Assembly (NCBI GenBank): GCA_964020155.1
Contig: OZ026569.1
Location: forward strand, 2,033,971-2,097,970
Length of the DNA: 64,000 nt
Direction: 5' to 3'
Source of the DNA: Chondrilla cf. caribensis
Lineage: Eukaryota; Porifera; Demospongiae; Chondrillida; Chondrillidae
Notes under the pieces: model-generated
Databases searched by the model: none
What the model saw: the letters and a program-made list of their open reading frames with translations, nothing else
What the model was told of the DNA's origin: nothing
Program-made: the position numbers and the translations under genes
In this document: positions 21,401 through 34,986 of the stretch, piece after piece
How positions within the stretch are numbered: position 1 is the first letter of the stretch
How the letters are laid out: each line of letters begins with the position of its first letter

Positions 21401-24181
21401 AATGTTTATGTCATTATAATGTTATTAACCATTAGTGACATACACATTACACCTATACTTTGTAACAATTTATACATTACCTCTTAATAATAAAATAAAG
21501 CATGGAGTTACAGTGTATCAACTTTTAGTAGGATAATGACCCTCAAAGTTGGAACGTTTGGGAGGATTTGATGAAGTTCTTAAAAGTCAAAAGGTTCCTC
21601 AAACAAAGTAGGAGTTCAACCCAGCCAGAAATCTTATTGAATCATGTGTGATAGACTGTGAAAAAGGATGTAGTCATGTCGTCCATGACAGGAAAGGAAC
21701 ACGATAATTATGTCAGAATACACAGACAGTTGATTTGAACATACCAGCAGTATGGTCATTCCATCAGATGTACATATTAATAATAACAACAGACAGAAGA
21801 CTCACGTACATGATGATGCGATCAATGACATCAAACGTTTACACATATACTGGAAACCTCTCAACTCATATGTATATACGTACAAGAAAGATTGGTTATG
21901 ATCTAAATTTGACATGCCCAGAAAGCCTTTTTTAACCATTATTTTCTAACCATAACCCTTATTCACAATTATAGCCTTTGCAATGAATTCTTGAATAGTC
22001 ATTGTGAAACAAGTAATAGTTATATCCTGCCTAGGTGTGCTGCAGCAGATATAAAGTGCTTCCTTTGATCTACCCCTCAACCAGGATATAAAGATTGTAT
22101 CCTGGTTGAGGGGTGGATCAATAGAAAAACTGTGTGTACATAAGCCATGTAGCACAGGACAGTGATACAGCACAGGTCACCAGACAGGTTTCATTGTTAG
22201 GATTAATTATGTGAGAACGAGGCTAAAAATTAGTAAACACATTTCTATTGCATATAATATGCTGTATTAAGCTATGCGTATATTTGCAGTATAAATAGGT
22301 AATCATTCACCACCAGGATACAAGATAGTTATATCCTCTGATTGTTGTAGTCCCACTCCTTCTAAAGGGATTTTCTATAAAAATTTATTGTTTTCTTTCT
22401 CATATGTGCTTGGCCAATGGGTGGATCATGTGATACTTGGCCATACCAATTCAATTGAAAAAGAATATTATGCTTTGTAACTGTATGCTCACACCCCCAC
22501 AATAATTGGGGTAACCAGCAGTGACAGTAAATGAACATATTGTGTAGTACAAGCAAATATAATGTAATCATTGAAGTGTTTGACCAATACTCGTTCTACT
22601 ACAGGTATGTAAGGTTAGTACATCGCTGGGCTTGGGGTAATCAACCACATTACATTTGATTTAACCACCTACTGAAGTGCCATCAACAGTGACTGAGTTA
22701 ATATACATCAATACATTTAATATTAAATTCTTGAAGGCATTCAATCCAAGATATTTCATTGGCAATGCTGCATCCGGAGATGCTGAGTTGTGAGGAGATG
22801 CCCATGTGGATACTCAAGGCACTTGGGCTGGTGATTTCGAAGATGTAAAAGATACTGATTGCCCTAAGCCCAGGTACTCATGTACTAAACATTTGCATGA
22901 CTACAGGAGAAAGAGAAAACTTTCAATTGTATCTAACTACACTACAATCTGGTGATTCTGGTGACCCCAATTACTGTATGTATCCTCTATTTGACATTTG
23001 CACTGATCATGTTTCTGTTAATACCTGCTCTAAACAAAACTTTAAGATCTATTATAAAATTAGTCATTTTTAAGTAAAATGAACTCCTTAGGGTTGAAAA
23101 TTGTACTGTTATAGAGTAACCACACTACTGTGTTACCATGACACCTGTGTCTGCAAACACCATAGCTCTACAAAACAATTGCACAAAAATGCTTCACAAC
23201 AATCGCTATAGTACAAGTGGCAAACAGGAATTTGATATCAAATGGAATGTATCGTTATCACCGTGGTATCAATAAACAGCCAATATGTCATCAATACATC
23301 CAATCACATGGCATCCTCTGGCCGTTATGATTTCATGATAAATTCACCTATCTACTAGTTATTCCCATAATAACAAAGGTCTTCAAGTCAGTTCCCTCCA
23401 TACTATTATAACCTTACGTAGTTCATGTACATGAGGTGTCTGGTGAGACAGTAACTAGTTGATACATGTGATCCACTGCCCTTAATGATGCTAGGGTTAC
23501 GGGCTTGGGCACTGTTGATTCCTTCATTCTTAATATTACAGGGTTGGTAATACCGTACTAACTTGTAACAAACTGACTCAGCCAATGTTATAATCTGTTA
23601 GAGGATGAGCTTATACCTAGCTTACAAGTATCATTTGAAGCCTAATTGAATTATCAATGGTAGACAACGTATATACAGTACAAGTTAACCCGGTGATAAA
23701 AAGCTTTTTTTATAGATACTCGAAGCTCAAAGGCAGAGATGAAGCACTTAACGTACATTCCACGTCGACACACCATTACAGTAACCGCGCTGGTCACACA
23801 AACACAGACTAGCCAAGACACATAGGCATTCTTGTTCGAAACAAGCATTTTGTACAAGCTATCTTTTGACGTTTATTTGATCTTTATACGTTCAGTAAGA
23901 TACAGGTCTGGTTTTTGGGTCCCATTTTCCATCGATACTTTACTCTAGTTTGAGTTTGGGAAGATGAATAACTATAGTTTACCTGAAGGGCAAATTTTGA
24001 TCGTATGGTAACATTAGAAAGAGACCAGATACAAAGGTTCGCTCACCTCCAGTTTCCCCACCACCGCACACCGTCCACGACAAATCAACTGGGATTCCAC
24101 TTCCTCGGACACGCTGATAGCCGAACGAATGAGGAACAGAGATACCACTAGTGGGAGAAGAAAGCTGAATCTCGGCTTCAT
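9472..24181 (-). CDS. RTK gene B: receptor tyrosine kinase with cysteine-rich and FN3 ectodomain
   Basis: Exons (minus strand): 24181-24047, 21157-21052, 20777-20542, 20415-20295, 19471-19391, 19345-19291, 18613-18427, 18055-17981, 17876-17804, 17302-17121, 17053-16973, 14327-14258, 13633-13458, 13397-13268, 13183-13026, 11732-11480, 11352-11162, 11071-11015, 10614-10423, 10127-9910, 9830-9790, 9710-9472 (TAA). They sum to 3057 nt, 1018 aa, one open frame. Signal peptide about 1-24; CxxxC pairs (C-RGR-C, C-LDL-C) about 34-65; FN3-type modules to about 570; membrane helix about 586-614. Kinase: loop LGEGNFSSV (about 666), Lys in VAVK (about 703), insert, HRDLACRN (Asp about 865), DFG (about 883), WMAPE. 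The third loop glycine is Ser and the activation loop has no Tyr. The tail has overlapping YxxM motifs (YPYM, YMLM). Presumed membrane receptor; ligand unknown. The intron after 20415-20295 begins GC. Confidence 0.88.
12091..12133. repeat. Inverted repeat in an intron of gene B
   Basis: ACACAGGTTTCAAC and GTTGAAACCTGTGT are separated by about 12 bases. It lies in the long intron between the membrane-helix exon and the first kinase exon. Confidence 0.7.
13816..14224 (+). repeat. Two direct copies of a ~75-bp intronic repeat
   Basis: About 13816-13890 and 14150-14224 share GATTTGGAT-ACTGGGAGGT, TTGCCATCAAAATAGGACTT and CCCCCAGCTGATA. Both lie in the intron between exons 14327-14258 and 13633-13458 of gene B. 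No coding sense was found. Confidence 0.8.
15164..16795. repeat. Pair of ~160-bp direct repeats flanking a TIR element
   Basis: About 15164-15330 and 16632-16795 share CTTCAAAAACAC, ACGGTATATACCCGATATACC, GACCTCATTACTGAT and CACTTGTCACTTAA. They bracket the inverted-repeat element at 15397-16130 within the large gene B intron between 16973 and 14327. Confidence 0.7.
15397..16130. mobile_element. Candidate small DNA transposon/MITE with TATA-ended inverted repeats
   Basis: The left end TATAAAGGGGAGGGTGGTTA and the right end, reverse-complemented, TATAAAAGGGAGGGTGGTCA form inverted termini of about 20-25 bp around 730 bp. Two short internal ORFs (15448-15723 minus, 15699-15920 plus) match nothing I know, and no transposase motif is visible, so it would be non-autonomous. 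Confidence 0.55.
18745..19012 (+). mobile_element. tRNA-derived SINE
   Basis: Contains a textbook RNA polymerase III B box, GGTTCGAATCC (about 18799-18809), with an A-box-like TGGCTGGAAGGG some 40 bases upstream. It ends in a short ATCA tandem tail (about 18997-19012). Length, promoter layout and tail fit a tRNA-derived SINE in the gene B intron between exons 19291 and 18613. Confidence 0.65.
20063..22300 (+). repeat. Two dispersed copies of a ~210-bp repeat in gene B introns
   Basis: About 20063-20272 and 22084-22300 share TTGAGGGGT-ATCAA near the start, CAGACA-TTTCATTGTT in the middle, and TAGTAAAC-CAT followed by TTGCATATAATA near the end. The second copy begins inside the hairpin at 22068-22119. 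Gene A lacks both at the matching places, so they arrived in gene B after the duplication. Confidence 0.7.
22068..22119. repeat. Near-perfect 22-bp inverted repeat
   Basis: GATCTACCCCTCAACCAGGATA pairs with TATCCTGGTTGAGGGGTGGATC across an 8-base loop. It probably marks a terminus of the dispersed repeat that follows. Confidence 0.8.
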
Positions 24182-25495
24182 TTCCATCTAGTCAAATAGG
24201 ATTTATAGGCACAGATCCGACGCTGACACTGACGCTTCTATTCCATAAAATTTCCAAAATATTCACTTTTATGATTTTAGACTAAAATTCGAACGTATAT
24301 ACGAAGGCCTATAGGCAGTGTTTCTGTTCTGGCCGTGCAAAGGAGGTGTGGCGACAGATTATAATCGAAATCGTATAAGGCCGGCAAGCCAGACTAATGA
24401 TGCCGGTGAAACCAAGGCGTGTCGACTGCAGCCGCATGGAAATGAGAATCTAACATTGAGAATGAAATGAGAAAGTTGAACGAAATCGAATCATTTACTA
24501 AATAGAAAAAGGGACTGCTATTGTGGTTTTCAATGTGTGTGATTAAATAAAATGTTGTTAATTAATCTGGGGTTACATTGAAAAGATGATATGCTGTTCT
24601 CATCTCTTAGTATGCATCCAATAGCAAAGGGTAGCTATGATATTAAAATCATTAGTATGATAAATATACATACTTTGGTTCCTTTATGTGGTGGTATAAG
24701 GTGACAATTTGACTTAATTGAAGTATATCTGCATGTTCACCAGCGTTATAGGTACATATTATTATTATAATAGATTATTCCATACAAATTATTATTAACT
24801 AGGTGGAAAGGTTCCCTTCAGGGGGCCCTTTTCCTCCAAGGGTGTCATGCAGGTTGTAGTCAGCTAATTTAGCTGTGGTTCGTATTTGAATTGTTCAGTA
24901 TGATGCACTATACAACAATTGTTATATTTACCACAGCAATTTGTTAACATGTAGTCACATTAATTTTGTCCTCTATCTCACATGTAGCCCCTCACAAACA
25001 CACCGTAACAATCACGATAGCACCTAAAAATTGCATGCTACAATTATACACATGTACTATTTGAAATAATATAATTACAGTGTATTATGTATTTAATTCA
25101 TGAATAACATTCATATTATAATGTGTATGTATATATAATATTGTAATAATAATATTATATGACATTGTACATATATATGAGATTAGTGATGAATAATGAT
25201 TATAATATATCTCATATTTGAACGTAATATGTACATCTACTACAATTACACATGCACATTTAGGGCTCCTTTTAGGGGATGAAAGCAAGAGGGTATTTCC
25301 TGTCTCTTGAGAGACATTCCCCCTTCCCACAGATCAAAATATATTTTAATTTAATTGCATTGCATGTGAGTCGTGTCCCCACCTCTCCTTTCAGAACTGT
25401 CATTTCCAACAGTGCATTATTGGCCGCTTCTATAAAAGTAACCACACATGCACACATGGACGCACGCACACCATATATGCATGCACGCATGCATG

Positions 25496-25558
<63 letters not shown>

Positions 25559-26210
25559 CACAATACTATACAAAACAACACACTGATGTGCACATCCATA
25601 TAAGCACATACATACATTATATTATACATGCACTCACATCATGGCTATATACACTGTATGTACATGTACATATTACAACAAATTGAGTACATAACACACA
25701 AAACATGTCTACCTTCTACCCCCAAATGCAATCATTACTTTATAGTATCCTTTTCAGTATAGCTAGCCATACCTTTGGCCACATACCTTGAGGAAACCCC
25801 ACCTACGTATAATGGATTTATATCTGAGGTGTACACATGCACGCACACACGCACGCTCACACACACATGCACTTATTGCCTATACATTCATGTAAGTTTG
25901 TAACTAAGTTTATAATATAATATATTACACATATAATATCATGTGATTTGTATGTAGGTATACATACAAATATACATTCTTGATCATATAGCAACTATCC
26001 AATCACTTTTCAGGGACAAGCAACTGTTGAAGGACTTACGTAGTTAAAACATCACTATAATAGAATTCATGTCTTTCATTATTGCAATAAGTACATATCA
26101 AGGGTAAATATTGGCAAAGTCAAAGGTGTGACAAAATAAACCAAACTTAGGATATATAAGAGTATGTTCTCAAGGTACACAACATACTGTAATTGTTGAT
26201 AACTCTCCTT
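24182..26210. other. Intergenic region between the 5' end of gene B and the 3' end of gene C
   Basis: The part near 24182-24290 is the presumed gene B promoter and resembles the sequence upstream of gene A. The rest is AT-rich with a CA microsatellite at 25499-25557 and GCATGCACGC-type repeats just before it. No exon recognised. Confidence 0.5.
25499..25557. repeat. (AC)n microsatellite
   Basis: About 29 uninterrupted AC units in intergenic DNA. Confidence 0.97.
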
Positions 26211-29200
26211 CTAAAAGGTAGGTTCATCGATTGACGTATTGTCAGGCAGCACCGTATCTGAATGGTCCGATTGTAAGGATTTAGTTGGTCCAACAACAGG
26301 AAATGTAGGTGTATGAGGACAATCAACATCCTCTTCAGCAGGCTTCATTTGGTAGTAGGGCAACAGGTCGTCAACATTGAGATCAACGTATGATTCAGTC
26401 TGTTGATTCGACATCATAATGTCAAATGTAGCACGTAACTCGGCAAAGGTTGGACGCTCTGCAGAGTCAGCGTTCCAACACCTCTTCATGACATTGTATC
26501 TAAGAAAGGCAGGAAAGAAGACATAATACATTTTACTACTCAAATCTCAGTGTAAATAACTCATCGTACATGTCATCAGAACAATTGTGTGGTTTCTCCA
26601 GACGGTTTCCTTGCAGCAAAAATTGCAATAACTGCTTGTTGCTGATGGTGGGATATGGATGGCCACCCAGAGTGCACACCTCCCACAAAGTAACACCATA
26701 TGACCATCTATAGATATAAAGTTTAAACACATGATATAGCATGGTCTGGCACACAATGTCCTTGAAGACAGACATACACATCTGATTTGTGAGAAAAGGT
26801 TCTCTCCACAATGGATTCCAAAGCCATCCACCGAAGAGGTAGCTTTCCGTCAGTATTCTTTACATACAGTTCATCTGTTCTTGCTAACCCAAAGTCTGAG
26901 ATCTTCAAAACCTTGTTTTCATCAACAAGGATGTTGCGACATGCAAGGTCACGGTGCACAATTGGTATGCTGGCCAAATATTCCTAAATAACAATTTCAT
27001 AATGACACAAATTTAGTGTATGTTCTACCTAGCCTACAACACGTGGATATTTGTGTGTATTAATAAAAACTATGTATGCATGACATACATCATATTTGGT
27101 GGTTAATCTCACACTGTAAAAACAGATGATCAAATTACACATACACAATGCAAGCTGCTTAACATTCTATAAACATATGCTAACACACTGAAGGCTGACA
27201 GGAGTACATGTACATATATTCCTCACCATTCCCATAGCAATCTGGTAAGCAAATGATATGAGATCAAATGGCTCCAGCTCTCCAAGGCTTGCATATGGAT
27301 TATCATCCTTTTTCTCCTCCTCACAAGAGACCTCTTGCATTGACTTCACTGTCTGAAATTCCTCTACATAGTCATTGCTTACAGCCAAAGTAGTAATGTT
27401 ATTAACCAGTGGACTCTAATACGTAAATGAAGAAGTGTAGTACGTATACATACAATGAAAATTGCAATGTAACAGGAAGAAACCATATGACACATATGCA
27501 ATTTAACTAAATACATTTTTAAATTAATAGAGTGAGAAACTCACCAAATAAGGATTCGCTTTCATATCCTCGTACTCTTTACTCTTTTTAATATAATTCT
27601 ATTCATTTGATGATAGAAAGTAGATTTCATTGATATAGAGTATGTTTGAAAAAGACAACTTACCCTTCTCATTGTACGAAGGTATTCTAACAAATCACCG
27701 TAAGAAGCATACTCAAGAACCAAAGCAAGTGGTTCTTGCAATGTGCAACATCCAACCATGTTAACAACGTGAGGGCATCTGCCCAAACTAATTTTTTTCA
27801 TAGTAGAAATTTCTTTCAGGAAGTCCACCTTGAGTTCAGGTCCTGCATCATCTATAGTTGACCAATCAAAATTGATTTAATAAGGCTACTGTGGCTACAC
27901 ATAGAAGGTCAAAAGCCATAAGCAGACAACCGAATAAGGAAAACATGTATACTGAAGCCAATATATTATTACTTTTCAAGAGCTTCACTGCAACTGATCT
28001 GGTTCCAATGTAAGTACCAACACCGGGTGTTGTGATTGCTCCAATGAGCTTCCCAAGGAAAACTTCACCAAAATTACCAGAGCCCAGTTGTTTGTCCATG
28101 ATGATTTGATCTGGTGAAATCTCCCACTGATCGACAGGTAAACTGTCAACAGGAACTGTGTCAATAGCATTCCCTTTGCCTCCTACATACCATTCATTCT
28201 CAGTATCCTGGACACATACGATGTTATCAACATAAGGTGCTGGTCTAATAATGTAGATATGTAGTATTTCTATCCCTTGCTTACTTTCAAGAACACAACT
28301 TTATCTTTCCTCTTTTGCCAGCAACAAATGATTGTTAAGATAATCAGTACAACCAATATTACAGCAGCCACAACAGCAGCGGCTACAACACCATATATGA
28401 GTCCACTTGGAACAGGAGGGTCTGTGAAAAATGACAAAAGAGACATTTTCAAGCATTCTACATTTCTGGAGTACATATTTGTGGGTAAATGGACTCACCC
28501 GTAACATGTGAATTTAATCTAAGAACATATGGCTCACTCCAGTTTGCTGATTTATAAAAGTTTTCAGCACGCACCTATAACGAGAGACATAGGGTATATA
28601 CAGAGTAAAAATTCATACACTTTGAATACATATCACATACAGACAAAACAAATTGTACATAGGTGAACGGTATGTACCGTATATGGGTGAGGTTCAGCAG
28701 AGATAATACACATTTGTCTCTAATTGACAACAAAGGCACAACCCAAGGTTTCAACTAGACAAACATGCATCTGTGCTGTACCCCACCCAGAAGTGATACC
28801 ATCAATATGTGTCAAGCATATGGTTGCAGTGCTCAGTGTTTGTCTCCACAGTGTTGTGTTTTATATACTACTCACTGCCATAGTATTGCATTGTATTTAT
28901 TGTAGGCTAAAGGGTATTGTTGTGGCAGAAGTGTAACAAGTGTTGCTAAGTAGATAATGGAGTGGCAGAAATAATAACCATGACCTGTACGATATCAGAG
29001 GATGTGGGCTTACATAAACCACTTTAGGGGCTGCCACAGGGAGCCCCTATGGTATTTTCATTTCGCATTCTACATACATACATATATATATATAATATGT
29101 ATTCTTATGCATAACTGCAACAGTGAATTCATACTATGATTCATTCAAATATTGCACAAAAAAGATGGCTGATTTCGAAACACCTAGAATTAGAAAGTGG

Positions 29201-32200
29201 ACTGGAATTCGTGTGCAAAAGCTTTGCCGAATACAACACCTTCAACAAAGGTTATTTTGAACCTGAAATATACACCCAAGTAATTAAAGTACAAAGGTGG
29301 CAGCCCTCACGAGTTTTCAACCCAAATCACTTGTTCCTTTGATCCATACATCTTCCACCCCCGAACAGTGACAGGACATTACAGAACATAACTACATAAT
29401 CAAGTGCATTCTTGTAATACAGTGAACTTTCTCAATTATAAACATCTCAATTGAGAAACCAGAGCTCTGAATTAAGATAAACTCCAAACGAACATAGGAC
29501 ATAAAATCCAGCTCTCCATGCGTCTGTCGTGGAGAGGGTCCACTGTATTATATTCTATTGCTAGAAATTACTTTGGGACAACATGAAACCTGTGTCCTTA
29601 AATCACTCACCATGATGTACTGAAATTTGTCAGCAAAAATTTCTTTAGTTAGTTGAAAACTTGTGAATTCACTCTGTGACAGGGGAATAATAGTGATAGA
29701 ATATAAGGTAATCATTACATAATACATAAATATACCAACTAATATGATACAGTTTATACTGTTGTTGGGAAAACACAGTCTGGTGAAGAGAGTTCCTCAT
29801 CTGGACGTTTCAACCCTGTGGGTTGTCTTCAGCAGTTGAGGTGCCTTGGGAGTTACCCTCCTAAAATAGGGTTTGGGCTTCCCGCCAAGACACTTCCAGT
29901 CTCATGACTTCCGCTCCTTGGATGAACAAAGGGGGTCCATGATCGATCCAGAAGTAGACCAGCATCAAGGTTCATCATGGGTTTTCTTTGGTGGATCTCA
30001 AGGACCTCAAGGAACCTTCTTCTAGCCCAAATGTTCTCCTTTGGGTAACTCCCAAGGCACCCAACTGCTGAAGATGACCCACAGGGTTGAAATGTCCAGG
30101 TGAAGAACTTTCTTCACCAGACTGCGTTTTTGAACGCTCCCAAATCCGAAGGGATTTTCCCAACAACAGTTGGAAACTTTGCAGTCTGAAACCCCTATTC
30201 GACAATTTATACTATTGACTCAAGTATCAAGGACACGTGTGTGTGTTATTAAATGTGCTTAGGTGTACCTAATGTATGTACACATTGTATGATTTGTAAA
30301 TTGAATTTATGCACAGTACATACTGATGTTCACACAAATATATATAGTATGAACAGTGTGATTGCTTCACATATATTATACATATACACAGTATAGATAA
30401 TACAATGAACCAATTATTCTGTTTCAACTTTTTATGAGAAAGATGTACAGAATATACTCACAGCCACATAATGTATTTGTTGGTCATCGGGATCAGCATG
30501 GTGCCACATGTAGATAACATAACGCCAGAGTTCCCCGTTGGTTACCAGAGGTGCTTCCCAAGAGATAGTCACAGTTACTTGGCTACCTTCCAAGTAGAAA
30601 TCATCCACAGTGACATTAAGAGCTGGACTTGGAGCATAACCTTGAAGTTGTAGAAAAGAAATCCTAAAGTACATCCATACAAGGGAATACAGAACTGTAA
30701 TTGACTTACTGGGAGCACGAAATTTTAATTCAGAATTGTCAGCCTTTGGTATTCTATAATAATAGCAGCTGTCTATGTGCTTGGCCAGAATCTGAATCAC
30801 ACAGACAACTTATACCATAAAAATGAGGAGTTGTTGACATTCATGTTTCATAACTCACAGTAAAAACGTATTCTAATTCATCTGTGCTTGCAAAAGGTGG
30901 ATACCTGGACCTCATAAAGTGCTCATATCTCAATTCCTGAGTCTTCAAAAATAAACATCAATGAAAAGGTGGTCATGTTAAATACAAATTACATAAAATT
31001 ATAAGCACCTTGATCAAAATTTTCTCAGACGGTAAAACCTGCTTTATTTTTATAGCTCCAGGTATGCTTTCAATAGATGCAGTATGCACTTGGATGAGAA
31101 TATGATCAATACATTCTGGTATGTAAGTTTCATTTGGCAAAGTAACACTTAAATGTAATGTATAGTATCCAGCCTCATTCCAATTCCAGTCATGATTCAC
31201 ACCCATTCGAAGATTTTCATCTCCTAAAGTACATAAAGTATATGATAGTATGCTTAATACCCACAATGAGAAGACAAATAATATGTAAAACTGTACATAC
31301 CAGCATGTATTTGTATGTACATTAAAATACACACTGTACCTATAAAGTTAGTTTCAATTCTTTCGGGTGGACTTGCTCTGTCATTCCACCAGGCATCATC
31401 TGGTTTTTCTGGTTGTGAAATTATCTACACAAATGCAAACCTGATAACTTTTGAAATCTTATTAAAGAAGAAAGAACTCACTTCCACTTCAAATTTACAT
31501 TGAGCTGGAATTTTGAATTCAAAATGTCCAGTGGCATTGATTCTGCTCTCTAGTAGCATACTGGTAGCATCCTACACAATGTAACAATTACAGTTCAGAT
31601 AATTCATCATCATTCGTCATCCTGAATGTGCACATCATTACATAAATACAGAATAACATGAATAACCATATACACAAATTCCACACACAGGATCTACATG
31701 ATACAATTACGTAGTACGGTACTATATATGTTTCCCTACATAGGGTATACCAATTATTGGTTAAATTAATCTAATTAAAAGTTATATTAAGTGTAATCAG
31801 GGCATGTACATACTTATTATACATAATGTTTGTTGTGTAGATACAACTTTGCAGATATACCAATGTACGTACATACATACATACATACATACGTGATATG
31901 CAAGCTCATTGAAATTGCACGTATTGTATTTGTGCCCTTAGTGTGTATGTAGGCAGGTCAAAGGAAGAGTGAGTTATAAAACCTATAAAATACACTTGCA
32001 ATTATCAATGCAGCACACTTATTATTATAACAAACCAGCCCTGTAACAAAATAACAAAAGCGCCATCCCATGATAGAAACTAGCTATGTCCCTCCCAAGA
32101 AGCTTGTGTAGCTTTCTAGTCCTTTAACATCATGTCCTGTATCAATTGCACACCCCAGTTGGGAGGGACTTTACCAATACAGCTCTATTGTAGCATAACT

Positions 32201-34986
32201 ACATACCTTTGGAGCCACGAATTGGACTGGGGAAGTGTAGTCAGGGCAGTCAGAATTTCGAAGACTGGTAGGTGTTGACACGTGAATGTCGTAATGTGTC
32301 ACATATTCATACTCTGTCAAAATAACCACAGTATTAATTAACCACTCTTTTGATATAAAGTATGTACAAAAGTGCAGTCCTACCTGGTGGGGGTTCCCAA
32401 TTAAGCTCAATTTTAACCACCTTGTACCGTCTTCGCTCTTCATCATCTCTCAATTTATAGGTCAAACCAGTAACTGCTGTTGGATAAACAACACCTATGT
32501 AGTGGAGGACATAAGAGCAAAATAGTCACAATGGATACTGTAGAACATTTACAAATGTCTACAGAATACTTCATCATTAAACTGTTCACATACATGTGTA
32601 TTCACACATGTATGTATGTAAGTAAACTGTAGTACAACTTTGCTAGTACAGTAAGTACCCTGATTGGTACATTTTCCCCAGGTTAATACCTCAACTCCAT
32701 TCAGTCCCTTCACAACTATGTATGTCTTCAGTTGGGTACCATATTGCAAGCCTTATCATAGGTACATAAATGACTTGTTGGATTGTAACTTACATTAGAA
32801 GTACACAATTCTGTAGCAGTACTATGACTGTATTCAATGCAAGCTGTTAAAGCATATCATACATAAATAAAGTACATACCTCCACCACATATTTTGCCAG
32901 AAGGAGAATAATCTGAAATTCCATAGCGATTAGCAACTGCAAATGAAATGTTGACACTTTTGCAGTGAAACTCTGTTTTCGTAGGAACATTGTCTTGTGG
33001 TAAAGTTGACAACTAAGCAAGAAGACAAAACACAATTACGATATGCACATGGTAGGCACATAGCTTGATCATTCATCAACTCACCATATACGTGTAATGA
33101 TTCGAATTATTCAAGCTCATATGAATCACAAATGAGTTTAAATAACCAGGATATACTTCAGCAATTGTCTTCACAGGATCAGTTGGTACTGAAGGTTGAG
33201 TATTATTTAAGTTCAGATGTATAACTGGAAATCTTTTACCAGATGAAAATTTAGCAGCCATTGGAGCACTGATAGGATGATTGGGCAAGGGTCCTAAAAC
33301 AAAAAGAACATTTGTATGTCAATAATACTGTTAGGATGGAATATCCCAATATTTACGTACTGACCATTCCCTGTATCATTCTGGAGTTGATCGTACACAG
33401 TACATCCGAGCAAACAGCCATCCAGAGGTTGTTTACCACACGTTTTAGCACAATTAGCACCTCCAAATTGTGTACATCCAATAGTACAACCATGTAGCTG
33501 AAAATGCCAATAATAAGATGTAAAGTATGTACATAACACAGAATACACAATCGCCATATACAGTTGAAAATAATTACTACAGCTCTGTATGTATACATAT
33601 GTATGTATCTCACCAATGGTGTAAGTAAAATCAAATACAGAACACCACACACAATTAACAACATGTACGTATGTACAAGTACCCGCATACAAATAGTACC
33701 TTGGGAACTTTAGTAATGTCGGAATAAGCACTTGGCCAGGATAGTACAACTGAACTCATCTACAAAATTAGAAATCATTAATTGATATTCTGAGTAAAGC
33801 ACATGTAATACATATAAGTATGAACTTGAAATCATATTAAAAAATGTAAAATAGTACACGGACAGAACACAACACAACTCACACACATGTATATAAAAAC
33901 ATATCATATAAATACACACTGCATATTAAGCCTCACCTGAGCAATACTTGAGGAGACATTTACTTGTTTCTAAGGAAGTAGTCAAGTACATTAGATTACA
34001 GTAATGCAATAAGGTGTATCCTCGAGGTTCACTTTAATGTTCACATAATTACATTACGATATTGTATTAGTGGCAATTAAACTGATTAATGGTTGTTTTG
34101 TAGACAAATGTCATTAATTATTTACTAACAACATCTAACTCTAACTGAATTAGCAAGTTTTATATTCAGTAATTTGTCAAAATCATAGTGTTTGCATGTA
34201 ATCTGTACACACATAGAATGTATGCATTCATATACAAATACTGTAAGCATGCTGTATACAGTCATCTGCATGCAGCTATGGTTGAACATGCACAAGGAGA
34301 CAATAAGTTGAATATTCACCATTTAGAGAAACCCATCATTAATACTGAAAGTGTATATATTATGTACATGTACTCTTACTGTACATGGTGCTTCTGGGAA
34401 CAATAGCAGGCTAAGAGCTATTCAAAAAGGTGTAAATTTGACCTACAACTCGTTTCAACAATAACTGTGAATAAGCATTTCACACAGTTTGGTGTATACT
34501 GTTTCCCTGATTCCTTCAGCAAATGAAACAATTTCATTTGCATTACCGTACACATTTCATACCAGTATGAACTACGTACTAAATAATATATATATATATA
34601 TATATTTATTCATACAATAAACACAAATTCATAATATGCATACAGAAACACTACAGGTACTATAGTAGACTGCTCTGAACAAGGAGACAAGTAAAGACAA
34701 ATAAAAAGAACTTCATTAAGCACAAACAACACATTTACTAGTGTTCATGACCAACAAAAGTATATTACATACGTACATAAAAAGTTCCAGCCAACAAAAT
34801 TAAACTTACGAATTCGAGACATCCGACATAACATCTAGTAAGGTTTTGAGCTATTCCTTCAGAGAACACTGGACGTCGTTTGCTATAAAGTGGAGTGCAA
34901 GTAGAAAAGTCACAAGGACTCTTGACGCTGCTGATTGGCTTCAGAAACAAGCAACTGAGAAACCAAATGCAAGCTGTCAGTTTCAT
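26211..34986 (-). CDS. RTK gene C: receptor tyrosine kinase with cysteine-rich and FN3 ectodomain
   Basis: Exons (minus strand): 34986-34810, 33969-33937, 33759-33700, 33497-33365, 33293-33085, 33012-32880, 32751-32659, 32494-32384, 32313-32207, 31571-31482, 31424-31340, 31223-31009, 30942-30859 (start could be 30936), 30791-30710, 30640-30462, 29673-29611, 28574-28499, 28421-28285, 28207-27973, 27851-27664, 27583-27545, 27415-27227, 26983-26778, 26707-26570, 26499-26211 (TAG). Total about 3351 nt, 1116 aa. The start [15 protein letters not shown] was chosen because it opens a signal peptide; an in-frame ATG lies 20 codons upstream. CDFSTC and CxxxC pairs (C-YVG-C, C-TIG-C, C-AKT-C, C-LLG-C) fill the N-terminus, followed by FN3 modules. 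Membrane helix about 651-677. Kinase: LGSGNFGEV (about 731), VAVK (764), HRDLACRN (918), DFG (936), and RWMALES in place of APE; one Tyr in the activation loop. The tail has PYYQM, a YxxM motif. Confidence 0.9.
29761..30167. mobile_element. Foldback MITE in an intron of gene C
   Basis: Starts GTTGTTGGGAAAA and ends TTTTCCCAACAAC, with long inverted arms that both contain the motif pairs CAGTCTGGTGAAGA/TCTTCACCAGACTG, ACGTTTCAACCC and CTTCAGCAGTTG. A shorter copy lies in gene D at 46330-46508. It falls in the intron between exons 30462 and 29673. Confidence 0.8.
31867..31893. repeat. (ATAC)n microsatellite
   Basis: About six tandem CATA units in an intron of gene C. Confidence 0.8.
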
